From NCBI GenBank assembly GCA_947466585.1, contig CANIEU010000017.1:1-48129 (forward strand): a DNA stretch of 48,129 nucleotides, written 5' to 3'. Each line of letters starts with the position of its first letter. Position 1 is the first letter of the stretch. This DNA is from Fibrobacterota bacterium. GTDB taxonomy: Bacteria > Fibrobacterota > Fibrobacteria > UBA11236. A model generated the notes under the pieces. The model saw only the letters and a program-made list of their open reading frames with translations. It made no database searches and was not told the origin of the DNA. Below are positions 7,746-16,848 of this stretch, in pieces. The translations under genes and the position numbers were made by a program.

Positions 7746-9050
7746 AAGACTGCCGCAAAGAAATCCTCCAAGCCCTCCGCAAACGCTCCTGGAAAATCCG
7801 GTAAAAAGGGCGCTCAATCCGGCGAGAAGAAGCTGAAGGTCGTGCTTGCCTATTCCGGCGGCCTCGACACCTCGGTGATCATTCCGTGGCTGGTGGAGAA
7901 CTACAACGCGGAAGTGATCGCGTATGCGGCCGATGTGGGCCAAGGCAAGATCGAGGTCGATCCTTTGAAGAAGAAGGCTTTGGCGACCGGCGCGTCGAAG
8001 TGCTACGTGCTGGATTTGCGGAAAGAGTTCCTCGAAGAGTACGTGTGGCCCACGCTGCGTGCGGGCGCAAAGTACGAGGGACAGTACTTGCTGGGCACGT
8101 CGATGGCGCGTCCGCTGATCGCGAAGCACCAGGTACTGATTGCCGAGAAGGAAGGCGCCACGGCCGTTTCGCACGGTGCGACGGGCAAAGGCAACGATCA
8201 GGTCCGCTTCGAACTGACCTACCGCGCAATGAACCCGCGCCTCAAGATCATCGCACCCTGGAAGGATCCCCTGTGGAAGATCCACTCGCGCGAGGACGCG
8301 ATCGAATACGCCGAGGCGCGCAACATTCCGCTAACGGTTTCGAAGAAGAAGATTTATTCCGAAGACGGCAACTTGTGGCACTTGTCGCACGAAGGCGGCG
8401 TGCTGGAGTTCCCGGACCAAGAGCATAATTTCGACATGCTCAAGATGGGCGTGACGCCCGAGAACGCGCCGAATAAGGCTGAGTACGTGCTGATCGAGTT
8501 CGAGAAGGGTACGCCCGTGGGCGTGAACGGCAAGAAGCTCGGTGCGGTGGCGCTGCTCGAGAAACTGAATGAAATCGGCGGCAAGCACGGCGTGGGCCTA
8601 GTGGACATGGTCGAAAACCGCCTCGTGGGAATGAAGTCCCGCGGCGTGTATGAAACCCCGGGCGGCTCGTTGCTGTACCGCGCGCATGAATATCTAGAGC
8701 AGTTGGTGCTCGACCGCGACACACTGTCGTACAAGCAGCAGGTGGCGCAGAAGTACGCGCAGATGGTGTATGACGGAATGTGGTTCACGCCGCTGCGTCA
8801 GGCGCTGGATTCCTTTGTCGACAAGACGCAGGAAGTAGTGACGGGCTGGGTCAAGCTGAAACTCTACAAGGGCAACTCCAGCCTCGCCGGCATGGACAGC
8901 GCCTACTCGCTTTACGACGCGGGCCTCGGCGGCTTCAGCGACGTGGAGACCTACAACCAGCAGGACGCGAACGGATTCATCCGCTGCCTCGGCCTGCCGA
9001 TGCAGACGCGGGCTCTCTTGCTCGGCAAGAAGAACCCGGTCAAGTTTTAA
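7710..9050 (+). CDS. argG: Argininosuccinate synthase with lysine-rich N-terminal extension
   Basis: 446 residues. ArgG joins citrulline and aspartate with ATP in arginine synthesis. The catalytic part begins at about residue 47 with [13 protein letters not shown], the PP-loop. [30 protein letters not shown] and [12 protein letters not shown] follow as in the family. Residues 1 to about 45 are an unusual Lys/Ala/Ser/Gly-rich extension with no predicted fold. Part of it (SVPAKAGK) is encoded by a REP-like palindrome. No other ATG precedes the PP-loop, although a GTG at the VVL strand could serve as an alternative start. ispD follows 48 nt downstream, probably in the same transcript. Confidence 0.95.
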   Translation: MATKTSVPAKAGKTAAKKSSKPSANAPGKSGKKGAQSGEKKLKVVLAYSGGLDTSVIIPWLVENYNAEVIAYAADVGQGKIEVDPLKKKALATGASKCYVLDLRKEFLEEYVWPTLRAGAKYEGQYLLGTSMARPLIAKHQVLIAEKEGATAVSHGATGKGNDQVRFELTYRAMNPRLKIIAPWKDPLWKIHSREDAIEYAEARNIPLTVSKKKIYSEDGNLWHLSHEGGVLEFPDQEHNFDMLKMGVTPENAPNKAEYVLIEFEKGTPVGVNGKKLGAVALLEKLNEIGGKHGVGLVDMVENRLVGMKSRGVYETPGGSLLYRAHEYLEQLVLDRDTLSYKQQVAQKYAQMVYDGMWFTPLRQALDSFVDKTQEVVTGWVKLKLYKGNSSLAGMDSAYSLYDAGLGGFSDVETYNQQDANGFIRCLGLPMQTRALLLGKKNPVKF

Positions 9051-9098
9051 CGGGAATCACTCGATGCGCGGCGGAATGAAAATCCCGAGGAAGTCCCG

Positions 9099-9824
9099 AT
9101 GAAACTCGGAGTTGTCCTCACCGCCGGAGGATCCGGGGCCCGTTTCGGCGGCCCCATTCCGAAGCAGTTCCTCGAAATTAAACCCGGGCTACCGCTGCTC
9201 CGCTGCGCGCTGGAAACCTTCAACGCCTTTCCGGGCGTAAAGGCCATCGCGCTCACGCTGCCGCCCGACCGGGTGGAAGATTGGGCCCCGCTCACCGCGA
9301 CCTTTCCGAAGCTGCGTGTGGTGGCGGGTGGTCCCGAACGCTGGATCTCCGTCAAGCACGGCGTCGACTCACTTCCCGACGATGTCGACCACGTACTCAT
9401 CCACGATGCCGCGCGGCCGTTCACTCCCTGGAGCGTGATCCGTCGATGCATGGAGGCTTTGAAACAGGGCAACTCCGTGATCGCAGCCGTCGGCGTGACC
9501 GACACGGTCAAGGAAGTCGCGGGATCCACCGTTGTAAAAACTCTCGACCGTTCGAAGCTCATCCGCGTGCAGACCCCGCAGGGGTTTCCGCGTAAGGTGC
9601 TGAATGAAATTTACGCGCGCGGCGTGCCGTCGAACCCCGCTCCCGGCATTAAAGTGGGCGTTCCGCCCACGGACGAGGCCATGATCGTGGAAGCCGCTGG
9701 CATTCCTGTCGAATGGGTCGAGGGCAGCTTCCTTTCGCGCAAGATCACGACGCCTGAGGATTGGGAATGGGCCGAGTGGACGCTCACGAGAATCGAAAAA
9801 GGAGTGCTCCACCTTGAAGATTAA
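9099..9824 (+). CDS. ispD: 2-C-methyl-D-erythritol 4-phosphate cytidylyltransferase
   Basis: 241 residues. IspD transfers CMP to MEP, the third step of the MEP isoprenoid pathway. The nucleotide-binding start LTAGGSGARFGGPIPKQF is followed by VHGVDSLP-type sequence, HDAARPF, VTDTVKE and QTPQGFPR, all in family order. The ATG has a good GAGGAAG site 5 nt upstream. The gene overlaps ispF by 11 nt, so the two adjacent-step enzymes are translationally coupled. Confidence 0.95.
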   Translation: MKLGVVLTAGGSGARFGGPIPKQFLEIKPGLPLLRCALETFNAFPGVKAIALTLPPDRVEDWAPLTATFPKLRVVAGGPERWISVKHGVDSLPDDVDHVLIHDAARPFTPWSVIRRCMEALKQGNSVIAAVGVTDTVKEVAGSTVVKTLDRSKLIRVQTPQGFPRKVLNEIYARGVPSNPAPGIKVGVPPTDEAMIVEAAGIPVEWVEGSFLSRKITTPEDWEWAEWTLTRIEKGVLHLED

Positions 9825-10305
9825 AACGGGTATCGGCCAAGACAGCCACCGCATTCGCGAGACGACGGAGAAGCCCTTCGTGCTCGGAGGCGTCACCTTT
9901 GAAGAGCCATATTGCCTCGAGGGCAACAGCGACTCCGATGTGATTCTGCATGCGATCACCAACGCGATTTCTGGCGTGACAGGCAAGCCGGTTCTCGGTC
10001 CGGTCGCGGACAAGCTGTGCAAGGCCGGAGAGACGGACAGCGCGACTTACCTAAAGGTGGCACTAAAGGATTTGGTCGAGATCGGTTACCGGGTCTCGCA
10101 TGTTTCGGTTACCGTGGAATGCGCACGGCCGAAGATTCTTCCGAAGCTCGAGGCGCTGCGCGAAAACGTGGCGTACCTGCTCGGCGTCACCATCGCCGAT
10201 GTGGGCATCACCGCCACCACGGGCGAAGGCCTGACCGATTTCGGGAAGGGCTTGGGCGTGCAGGTGTTTGCGGTAGTTACTGTAAATACCGCGGAAAATC
10301 CCTAG
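9814..10305 (+). CDS. ispF: 2-C-methyl-D-erythritol 2,4-cyclodiphosphate synthase
   Basis: 163 residues, started at a TTG (9814) inside the end of ispD, with AAAGGAG 9 nt before it. IspF cyclises CDP-ME 2-phosphate to MEcPP. The metal-site pattern GIGQDSHRI stands in for the common GxGxDxHxF, and SDSDVILHAITNAI supplies the other histidine. ARPKI and the ATTGEGLTDFGKGLG segment match the C-terminal signature. Several otherwise common residues differ (QDSHRI for FDVHRF; ALGDIGxHFPD-like text replaced), so it is a divergent member, but context with ispD makes the call secure. Confidence 0.92.
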   Translation: MKIKTGIGQDSHRIRETTEKPFVLGGVTFEEPYCLEGNSDSDVILHAITNAISGVTGKPVLGPVADKLCKAGETDSATYLKVALKDLVEIGYRVSHVSVTVECARPKILPKLEALRENVAYLLGVTIADVGITATTGEGLTDFGKGLGVQVFAVVTVNTAENP

Positions 10306-10322
10306 GAGACTGCGGAACCGGT

Positions 10323-11477
10323 TTAACCCGTCGTCTTCATCCGCAATTTGGCCACCGCCTCGATGTGGCTGGTCTGCGGGTAAAAATCGAACACCCGCAT
10401 ATCGTCCAACTCGTACGGCCCAGCAAGCAATTCCTTGAGATCGCGCGCCAGCGTCACCGGATTGCACGACACATACACCAACTGCGGTACCGGCTTTGCG
10501 ATCAACCAGGCGCGCACCATCTTATCCAGCCCCTCGCGTGGCGGGTCGATCACCGCAGCCATCGGAGCCACCTTGTCGAGCGGGTTCCCGCCCGGCGTGG
10601 TCACCACCTTCTCGAGCGCTTCCGAGAAAAACAACCCGCTCTCCCCCACGTTGCGGCGGGCGTACGCCAAGGCATGACGATTGAACTCGATGCAGACCAC
10701 ACGCTCGAAGCGGTCCTTGAGGAAGGCACCGAAAAGTCCCACGCCCGAGTACAGATCAAAGGCCACGGTTTCAGAACCGCCGGTCAACCCCGCCAAGGCG
10801 AACGGAATCAGTTTCTGCGTCATCTCCAAATTGCTCTGGAAGAACCCGCGCAACGGGAAAACGATGTCGCGGTCGAGTACACGGACGGTGATCTCCGTGT
10901 CGTTGGCCTCGTCGGCGCGGGCGAGGTGCGATTTACCCTCGGCATCCTCATGCCCGTAGGCGAGGAAACGCTCCGGGCTGCCAGCGCGCACCTTCTCGGC
11001 GAACACCGGTGCGAGCGCGGGATGGGCGACCGGACACTCCGGAACACGCACAAAACTGTGTCCTCCGCGCCCTAAGAACCCGGTTTGATCGGCCCGGTTG
11101 ACGTGCACCTGGATACGGTTGCGGTAGCCCAGAGGTTCGCCGGACTCGATCTTCAGATCGGGCAGGTCGAAGCCCGCCATGCGGCGCAGCGAGTCGCGCA
11201 CGAGTTCCAGTTTGAGCCGTGTCTGAGCGACGGGGTCGATGTGCAGCCAGTCGCAGCCGCCACAAATACCCACGAGTTTGCAGGGCGGCTCGACGCGATC
11301 GGGCGAAGATTTTTCGATGGAAACCAGGCGCGCGCGTGCGAAGTCTTTCTTCGCCTCGAGAATCTCGACCGTCACGTCTTCATCGGGAAGCACGCCGGGA
11401 ACGAAGACCACGCGCCCTTCATGACGGGCAAGGCCGTCGCCACCGGGGATGAGTTTCTCGATATGGAGTCGAATCAT
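10323..11477 (-). CDS. RlmD/RumA-type 23S rRNA (uracil-5-)-methyltransferase (TrmA family)
   Basis: 384 residues from the ATG at 11477, which overlaps the hrpB stop as ATGA; a TTG at 11498 would add seven residues. An N-terminal TRAM-like domain (IEKLIPGGDGLAR..VFVPGVLPDE) precedes the iron-sulfur ligands C-x5-C-x2-C (CKLVGICGGC) and a later PECPVAHP cysteine. The SAM-binding DLYSGVGLFGAF is followed by the catalytic end IDPPREG and YVSCNPVTLARDL, whose cysteine is the nucleophile. The enzyme methylates a uridine in 23S rRNA; which site (U1939 or U747) cannot be decided from sequence alone. Coupling with the RNA helicase HrpB hints at a shared RNA role. Confidence 0.85.
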   Translation of the reverse strand: MIRLHIEKLIPGGDGLARHEGRVVFVPGVLPDEDVTVEILEAKKDFARARLVSIEKSSPDRVEPPCKLVGICGGCDWLHIDPVAQTRLKLELVRDSLRRMAGFDLPDLKIESGEPLGYRNRIQVHVNRADQTGFLGRGGHSFVRVPECPVAHPALAPVFAEKVRAGSPERFLAYGHEDAEGKSHLARADEANDTEITVRVLDRDIVFPLRGFFQSNLEMTQKLIPFALAGLTGGSETVAFDLYSGVGLFGAFLKDRFERVVCIEFNRHALAYARRNVGESGLFFSEALEKVVTTPGGNPLDKVAPMAAVIDPPREGLDKMVRAWLIAKPVPQLVYVSCNPVTLARDLKELLAGPYELDDMRVFDFYPQTSHIEAVAKLRMKTTG

Positions 11478-14005
11478 GCGGGGGGAGGTTCTGGCCAAGG
11501 ATGTTTGGGATACCGACGCTTCAATTCTTTGCGGATCTCAATGTAAGACCCTTTCCAGAACGCGGTAAGGTCCGAAGTTTTCTGAACGGTCCGATAGTTC
11601 GGCGCGAGAATATCGTAAGTGACGTCCTGCCGGCCCATCAGCACTTTGTACCGGCCTTGCATGCCCACGAAGTCGCCGAGCCGAGCCGCAATCTCCGGCG
11701 GCGACTTTTCGAAGTAAGTGATCTTGGCGCGCCGCGGGCCGGGAACTTTCGCGGAGGTCGGGGCCTCCCTCTCCAGAAACGACACCATCGCATAACCGAG
11801 ATAATCCTTGAGCACGGTGGAAACGTTGACATCTTCCAGCTGCTTCAAGCTTTTCTTTCCCGTCACGGCTTCATGCCAAATCAGTTCCCAGTCCTCGTCT
11901 CCAAGCTCCGGAATGCCGCTTTCGGGGCAGATGCGGTGCGCCAACTTGATGCGGTAAATCCATTGCTGCGCGTCCTCGTCGATCGGGAGACTGATTTCTC
12001 CGGAACGCAGTTTGGCGAGCAGCATTTCGGAAGCGTCGACGCCCCTCGGAATGGTTTTCTCACGGCGTTCGAGAATCAGCCCGCGAAACATCAGCCGTTC
12101 TTCGCGCCGGATCTGACCCTTCTTCTCATCGAATTCTTCCACAAGGTTCCACGCGCACTCTTCCGGAAACAACTCGCGCACCCACGCCGATTCGACGGGA
12201 AGGAACAGTGGAAGGGTCGTTTGTTTCGCGCGATCCTTGCCGCCGGATTCGTGGATCTCGAGCGCGATCAACATCTGCACCCCGGCCGGCGCGGTCGCCA
12301 CACCCTTGCGTCCATCGGCCATCTGAAAACTGTTGCCGCCCTCAATGCGTGCCGCGAGTCGTTCTGTGTAAACCGGGAGGAAAAGGCGTGTCGCAGTTTC
12401 CCTCAAGTTGGATTCTCCCGTCGATGACAGGGTTGTGGAGGTGCCCGGCTTCCGGGGTTGTTTATCCATCAAACCCAGGAATTGTTGAAACGCCCCGACG
12501 GCTTCTCGATCCGCCGTCCGGGGTTCGGACGCAAGGTCTTCTCCGAGGACGAAAAGGTCGGCAATGTTCTTTCCTGTGGGACCCGCGCCACCCCGCTTGC
12601 CCGATGACAGGCACGCCGCCATGGCTGCGATCTGGCGTCGAAGATTACGGTCGGAAGAGCCCGATGCGTCATGCAGCACGCGCGCAAGGTCGGGTGCGGC
12701 TGGCCAGTTCAACAAGGAGGTCCCCAAGGCTGTCACAGCACCATTGCGCAGCGCCGCGATGCGTTCAAGCTTTGCTTCCGCACGACTCCATTGCGCCGCT
12801 TCCGGCGGAGTCGGCCAATCGCTCAAAGAAAGGGTCGCCGCGTTGTCGAGTGCGCCCGGTTCTCGGTCGCGGAGTACATGGAACGCTAGTGCGGTTTCGG
12901 AAAGCTCGATGCGCCGAATCTCGGGTTCGAGGCGCGCGGCCATCACCGACTCGCGCATGGCGTCCCAAAGACGGATGCATGTGCCCGGCGCCGTGCGGCC
13001 GGCGCGGCCCGCACGCTGCACCGCGTTGGCGGTCGCGATGGGGCGCAGATAAAGCGTGTTGAGGTCGCGCTCGGCGTCGTATGAAGCCACGCGATGCAGC
13101 CCCGCGTCGATGACGGCGGTGACGCCGGGCACAGTCAGCGAGGTTTCGGCGACATTGGTGGTGAGGATCACAGCGCGCCCCCCTTCGGCGATGCGCAAGG
13201 TGTCCTGTTGCGCCTGAAGCGGAAGTGAACCGTGCAACTCACGCAGAATCAGACCCTGCTCACGACAGAAGGCGCCTATGGTGTCGCCACACCATTTGAT
13301 CTCCCCCGCTCCGGGAAGGAAGACGAGGACTGATCCCGACTGAACGGTCTGCAAGGTTTTAAGCGCACGCAAAACCTGCTGGGGCAACGGTTCGTTCAGG
13401 CGCGGTGGCTGATGGTCGAGCGTCACGGGAAAAGCATGGCCTTGCACCGAGACCGTGTGTGCATCGGGGAGATAGGCCGCGAGTCCTTCGCCGTCGAGTG
13501 TGGCCGACATGACCACGAGACGCAGCTCGGGACGCCCCTTCTCATCCTTTCGGGCGCGCAGGTGCCGACACCAGAGCAGGCAGAGGTCGGCCTCCCAGGC
13601 GCGTTCGTGAAATTCGTCGAGCACGACCGTATGCACGCCCTTCAGTTCCGGATCGCGCGCGAGCCGTTGACGGAACATTCCGTAGGTCTGAAAGAGCACG
13701 CGCGTTTCGGGGCCGAAGGCGCTTTCGAATCGGACCTGATAGCCGATGGTTTTGCCGAGCGCATCGCCGTGTTCTTCGGCCACGCGGGCGGCGAGCGCAC
13801 GCGCCGCGATGCGACGGGGCTGCAAAACGAGCACCTGGCCAGCGTCCTTCTCTGTGCGGAGAAGCCAACGCGGCACCTGCGTCGATTTACCGGTACCCGG
13901 CGGCGCGGAGAGAATCAGGGCCCCGGTGGCTTCCAATGCCGCGAGGATTTCGGCGCGGGCAGCAGTAACCGGCAAAGGGACGCCGGAAGAAGGGGAAATG
14001 GACAT
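11474..14005 (-). CDS. hrpB: ATP-dependent DExH helicase HrpB
   Basis: 843 residues from the ATG at 14005; a TTG nine bases upstream is in frame. The order is complete: Walker A PPGTGKST (about 36-42), PRRIAARALAARVA, DEFHER (DExH box), SATLDG, TNVAETSLTVPGV and QRAGRAGR. A long HrpB-specific C-terminal region ends with YDILAPNYRTVQKTSDL..FW and KELKRRYPKHPWPEPPP. HrpB is a DEAH/RHA-type helicase of poorly defined RNA function. A TACTTTTT element lies 7 nt before the ATG and no Shine-Dalgarno is seen. The downstream rlmD overlaps by four bases. Confidence 0.93.
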   Translation of the reverse strand: MSISPSSGVPLPVTAARAEILAALEATGALILSAPPGTGKSTQVPRWLLRTEKDAGQVLVLQPRRIAARALAARVAEEHGDALGKTIGYQVRFESAFGPETRVLFQTYGMFRQRLARDPELKGVHTVVLDEFHERAWEADLCLLWCRHLRARKDEKGRPELRLVVMSATLDGEGLAAYLPDAHTVSVQGHAFPVTLDHQPPRLNEPLPQQVLRALKTLQTVQSGSVLVFLPGAGEIKWCGDTIGAFCREQGLILRELHGSLPLQAQQDTLRIAEGGRAVILTTNVAETSLTVPGVTAVIDAGLHRVASYDAERDLNTLYLRPIATANAVQRAGRAGRTAPGTCIRLWDAMRESVMAARLEPEIRRIELSETALAFHVLRDREPGALDNAATLSLSDWPTPPEAAQWSRAEAKLERIAALRNGAVTALGTSLLNWPAAPDLARVLHDASGSSDRNLRRQIAAMAACLSSGKRGGAGPTGKNIADLFVLGEDLASEPRTADREAVGAFQQFLGLMDKQPRKPGTSTTLSSTGESNLRETATRLFLPVYTERLAARIEGGNSFQMADGRKGVATAPAGVQMLIALEIHESGGKDRAKQTTLPLFLPVESAWVRELFPEECAWNLVEEFDEKKGQIRREERLMFRGLILERREKTIPRGVDASEMLLAKLRSGEISLPIDEDAQQWIYRIKLAHRICPESGIPELGDEDWELIWHEAVTGKKSLKQLEDVNVSTVLKDYLGYAMVSFLEREAPTSAKVPGPRRAKITYFEKSPPEIAARLGDFVGMQGRYKVLMGRQDVTYDILAPNYRTVQKTSDLTAFWKGSYIEIRKELKRRYPKHPWPEPPPA

Positions 14006-14089
14006 GGAGACCAAAAAGTAGCAGACCGAGGCACGATTCTTCCCGAATGCTTTCCGAATTCCAGCGGTTAACTTAATGAAGGAATCCCT

Positions 14090-15220
14090 ATGAACCTCAA
14101 TTTTCGGAAGATGGCCTCGATCGCCGCGCTGCTTGCTTCCTTGGCGATCCCCGCATGGTCCGGATCCGGCAATCCGGAAGGAAAGCCCGGAGAAAAGCCT
14201 TTACCCGAACAACGGCCGGTGAACGAGTTCCTTCCGTACTCTTACGTGCAATTCGTGCCATACAAACATCTTGAAAACATCGAACCGGACAACGGGTACT
14301 CGGCCCATGCGGTGTTTCCCTATTATCTCGAAGGCAGCATCGCCCCCAATCTGATTCTGTATGAAAGTCACACCCGCGTGCTGCTGGACAGCACAGACCG
14401 CAAGTCCACCCGCATCGGGTCGGACCTAATCATCACGCCGCAAATCGATCTGAGGCTCTATCGGACGCCGTCGTTGCCCGTGCGACATCCCAGCTTCAAA
14501 CCCCAACTCACAGGGGATGTCACCTTTTACATTCCCGAAGCGCAAGGCAACGTTTTGAAGGGTGTGCACAAGCTGGATTTCCAGCTGAAATTCCAGCATT
14601 ACTCAAACGGCGCGGAACAGTGCTTGTTTCAGGAAGATACCGCCGCCGTCGAGTTCGAACATGGGGAGTGGCGAAAAGTCTGTCGCCAAAAGAGCGGGAA
14701 AACCCTCAATAACCTCGACGGAGAATTCACCACCTCGTTTCTTGCGCTCGGAGTGTTTTATCACTACTCGTGGCTGGACAAAGTGGGGAGCGAACGCCAG
14801 GCTCTTCGCACCCACCTCCAGGTCGATCTGCAGCCCGGCTGGCTGCGTCTCCCGGGCGCCTCGGTGCCCACGCAGCGGCACATCTACAACCCCGACCTCA
14901 AAATCACCGCCACCGGTGCGCTGTACTCGCGCACCTATGGGGCCCTCGGCGGATTCAAGTATTTCGGCAAGGCGGACGTTGAATATTTCCCCATGATCGC
15001 GTACTCGAACGGAATACACCGCGCGCCCTATGTCACGCCTTACGGCATCGAGGGACAGGTTGGCTGGTTACCCGATAACAAAAAGTTCTTGCGGGGTTGG
15101 GCTTTTTACACCGGGCTGTACCATGGCCAAGACCCATACAACATCGAGTTCCGCCACAAGATCACGCAGGTGCAGCTTGGCTTCATTTCCACCTCCGCGC
15201 TACAGTTCCGCATGCGGTAA
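14090..15220 (+). CDS. Outer-membrane phospholipase A-like beta-barrel protein
   Basis: 376 residues. The signal peptide covers about 1-24 (MASIAALLASLAIPAWS). The rest is made of alternating strands like a barrel. Residues 170-174 read H-Y-S-N-G, matching the H-x-S-N-G motif that holds the catalytic His and Ser of OMPLA (PldA). Near the end, YHGQDPYNIEFRHKITQVQLGF resembles the OMPLA end GYGESLIDYN..QTRVGLG. I infer an OMPLA-fold enzyme that may hydrolyse outer-membrane phospholipids. The barrel is longer than E. coli PldA and the catalytic Asn is not assigned with certainty. The start has AAGGA 6 nt upstream, and TAACTTAA a little before that may be its -7 element. It stands alone. Confidence 0.6.
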   Translation: MNLNFRKMASIAALLASLAIPAWSGSGNPEGKPGEKPLPEQRPVNEFLPYSYVQFVPYKHLENIEPDNGYSAHAVFPYYLEGSIAPNLILYESHTRVLLDSTDRKSTRIGSDLIITPQIDLRLYRTPSLPVRHPSFKPQLTGDVTFYIPEAQGNVLKGVHKLDFQLKFQHYSNGAEQCLFQEDTAAVEFEHGEWRKVCRQKSGKTLNNLDGEFTTSFLALGVFYHYSWLDKVGSERQALRTHLQVDLQPGWLRLPGASVPTQRHIYNPDLKITATGALYSRTYGALGGFKYFGKADVEYFPMIAYSNGIHRAPYVTPYGIEGQVGWLPDNKKFLRGWAFYTGLYHGQDPYNIEFRHKITQVQLGFISTSALQFRMR

Positions 15221-15256
15221 CTGTAGACGGTAGTGTGGGATTTTTCCGGAGTAAAC

Positions 15257-15298
15257 TTTACGGAATCAACCTTGGGTGATCAACCTTAGGGAATCAAC
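15257..15298. repeat. Three 14-bp tandem repeats over the 3' end of the glycosidase gene
   Basis: Read on the minus strand, GTTGATTCCCTAAG, GTTGATCACCCAAG and GTTGATTCCGTAAA follow without gaps. The first unit contains the last codons and the stop of the glycosidase gene; the other two lie just beyond it. Confidence 0.6.
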
Positions 15299-16848
15299 TT
15301 CAGAACTTCGCGTTCCGCTCCAATGTGAAGATCGAGGAGGCGCACCCCTTCTACTTCAGGCGCTGGCAAAAGGACGGTGTGAGAGCCCGGCACAACAGAC
15401 TTGTCGGATACGAACAGTCGCTTACCGTGCAGGTCGCGGATCTCGATGCGAACCCGCTGGGTATGCTCCAACTGGAATCTCAATACCCTGCCGCCCTCGA
15501 CCCCGGCGCCGAGAGACGGGCGGCCCGCCGGGGGGAACGCGCTGCCGATGCGCACGACATCGGTGCAGGCAACTCCGACCACGCTTTGGTAATACATCTG
15601 GCCGATCTCACTCAGTTCGGAACAGGAGAAATTACCGTCTACGGGCGAAAACGCTGAATCGATGGAAAGACGCGTCAACGGATTGGCAGGCGCACCCGCA
15701 CCGAACCCGGCCAGAAATTCCAAGGTGGCGGAGCCGGTGGCCTTGTAGTAGAACAAGTTGCCGATGCCCGCGTTCGACGTGAGCACATCGATGAGTTCCG
15801 ACATTTTCGCCGCCACCTCCCCAGCGTTGAGTGCGGGGTTGATGTTGCCGAATTCCGTGATCCATACCGGCTTGCCACCGGTGATCCCGGCCAATTCCGA
15901 CACAAGGGTATTCACTGCAACCTGGATATCCGTCTTCGTCTGCAGGGGAAGCCGGTCGTCGTACGGATAGACATGTAAAGACAGATAATCCGGACGCACA
16001 TCGGGCGGTAATGCCGCGAAGGCCTGCCGCGCGTATTCCGCCGTGCCAAGTTTGAAAATATGATCGGTAAGAACGCTGTCTATGGTGGCCATCAACGAAT
16101 CGAAGCGGGACTGCCCCAGCAGGGCGAGCGCCCCCGCGTTGACGAACTTGGAGGTCAGCAGTTCCCGGGTCATGGGTTTGAAATCAGCGCCCGTCTCCAG
16201 AATGAACAGCGGACCGAAGGCGACCTTGGCGGTGCTGTCTTCCGCTTTGATGATGCGGTGATAGTTTGCGTAAATGGCCGCGTATTGCGTGGGCTGAATC
16301 GCCGGAAAAAAGTTCGGCTCATTGCCGATCTCCCAGACGGTGCCGGTGACGGGAGGAACGAGCTGCTTTTCCCGGCGGATGGTGGCCACGATTTGAGAAC
16401 TCTCCGCCGCGGCGAGCGCAGACGCATTGGGGATGAACCCGGATAACAGGGGCTTCGGAGGCCGCGCACCGTTGATGCTATACCAACCAACGAGCTGCTG
16501 TCCGTAAGCCTCGAAAGCTGCTTGGGCCTGTGCATCGCTTTGACCAAGCGAGTCGGTACGCACATTCAGCTTGGCGACCTTGCGCAACACCTTGTGGCCG
16601 GGTGGCGGATCGTTGTCGGGGTGTACCGAGGAGAACAGCGCACCGGTGGAAAACGTATAGTTGCCTTCCAGGGCATAATACGGAACCCCGAACTTGAGCG
16701 CAAAGGCCTTTCCACCGGTCCCCACGAAGCCGAAGCGCGCGTCCGAAGCTGACGGAGCCGTCGCACCGGACGCAGAGAACGCCGCAAATGTGGTACAAGC
16801 GAGCATGCAAGCCGCGAGACCGAAGGCCGTGGAAATCGCGCGATTCAA
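15286..16848 (-). CDS. Secreted clan GH-A-type glycosidase with C-terminal sorting-type domain
   Basis: 520 residues. The start is a TTG that overlaps the argJ stop (TTGA), with GGAAG upstream. It gives a good signal peptide (1 to about 28), whereas the next ATG (16806) would truncate it. The (beta/alpha)8 pattern shows a candidate acid/base Glu177 in WEIGNEPN, LSLHVYPYDD in the middle and a candidate nucleophile Glu332 in VWITEFGN, about 155 residues apart as in clan GH-A. The exact family is not clear. Residues about 445-520 form a beta-rich C-terminal domain (FQLEHTQRVRIEIRDLHGKRLF) like those of type IX secretion cargo. It sits behind argJ, which is an odd operon partner. Confidence 0.7.
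   Translation of the reverse strand: MNRAISTAFGLAACMLACTTFAAFSASGATAPSASDARFGFVGTGGKAFALKFGVPYYALEGNYTFSTGALFSSVHPDNDPPPGHKVLRKVAKLNVRTDSLGQSDAQAQAAFEAYGQQLVGWYSINGARPPKPLLSGFIPNASALAAAESSQIVATIRREKQLVPPVTGTVWEIGNEPNFFPAIQPTQYAAIYANYHRIIKAEDSTAKVAFGPLFILETGADFKPMTRELLTSKFVNAGALALLGQSRFDSLMATIDSVLTDHIFKLGTAEYARQAFAALPPDVRPDYLSLHVYPYDDRLPLQTKTDIQVAVNTLVSELAGITGGKPVWITEFGNINPALNAGEVAAKMSELIDVLTSNAGIGNLFYYKATGSATLEFLAGFGAGAPANPLTRLSIDSAFSPVDGNFSCSELSEIGQMYYQSVVGVACTDVVRIGSAFPPAGRPSLGAGVEGGRVLRFQLEHTQRVRIEIRDLHGKRLFVSDKSVVPGSHTVLLPAPEVEGVRLLDLHIGAEREVLKLIP

Noticed and set aside
7530-7782. N-terminal extension of ThiE up to 7782
   Set aside because: The extra 84 residues are encoded by REP-like palindromes and the antisense of the argG start; ThiE from 7530 already has the full family length.
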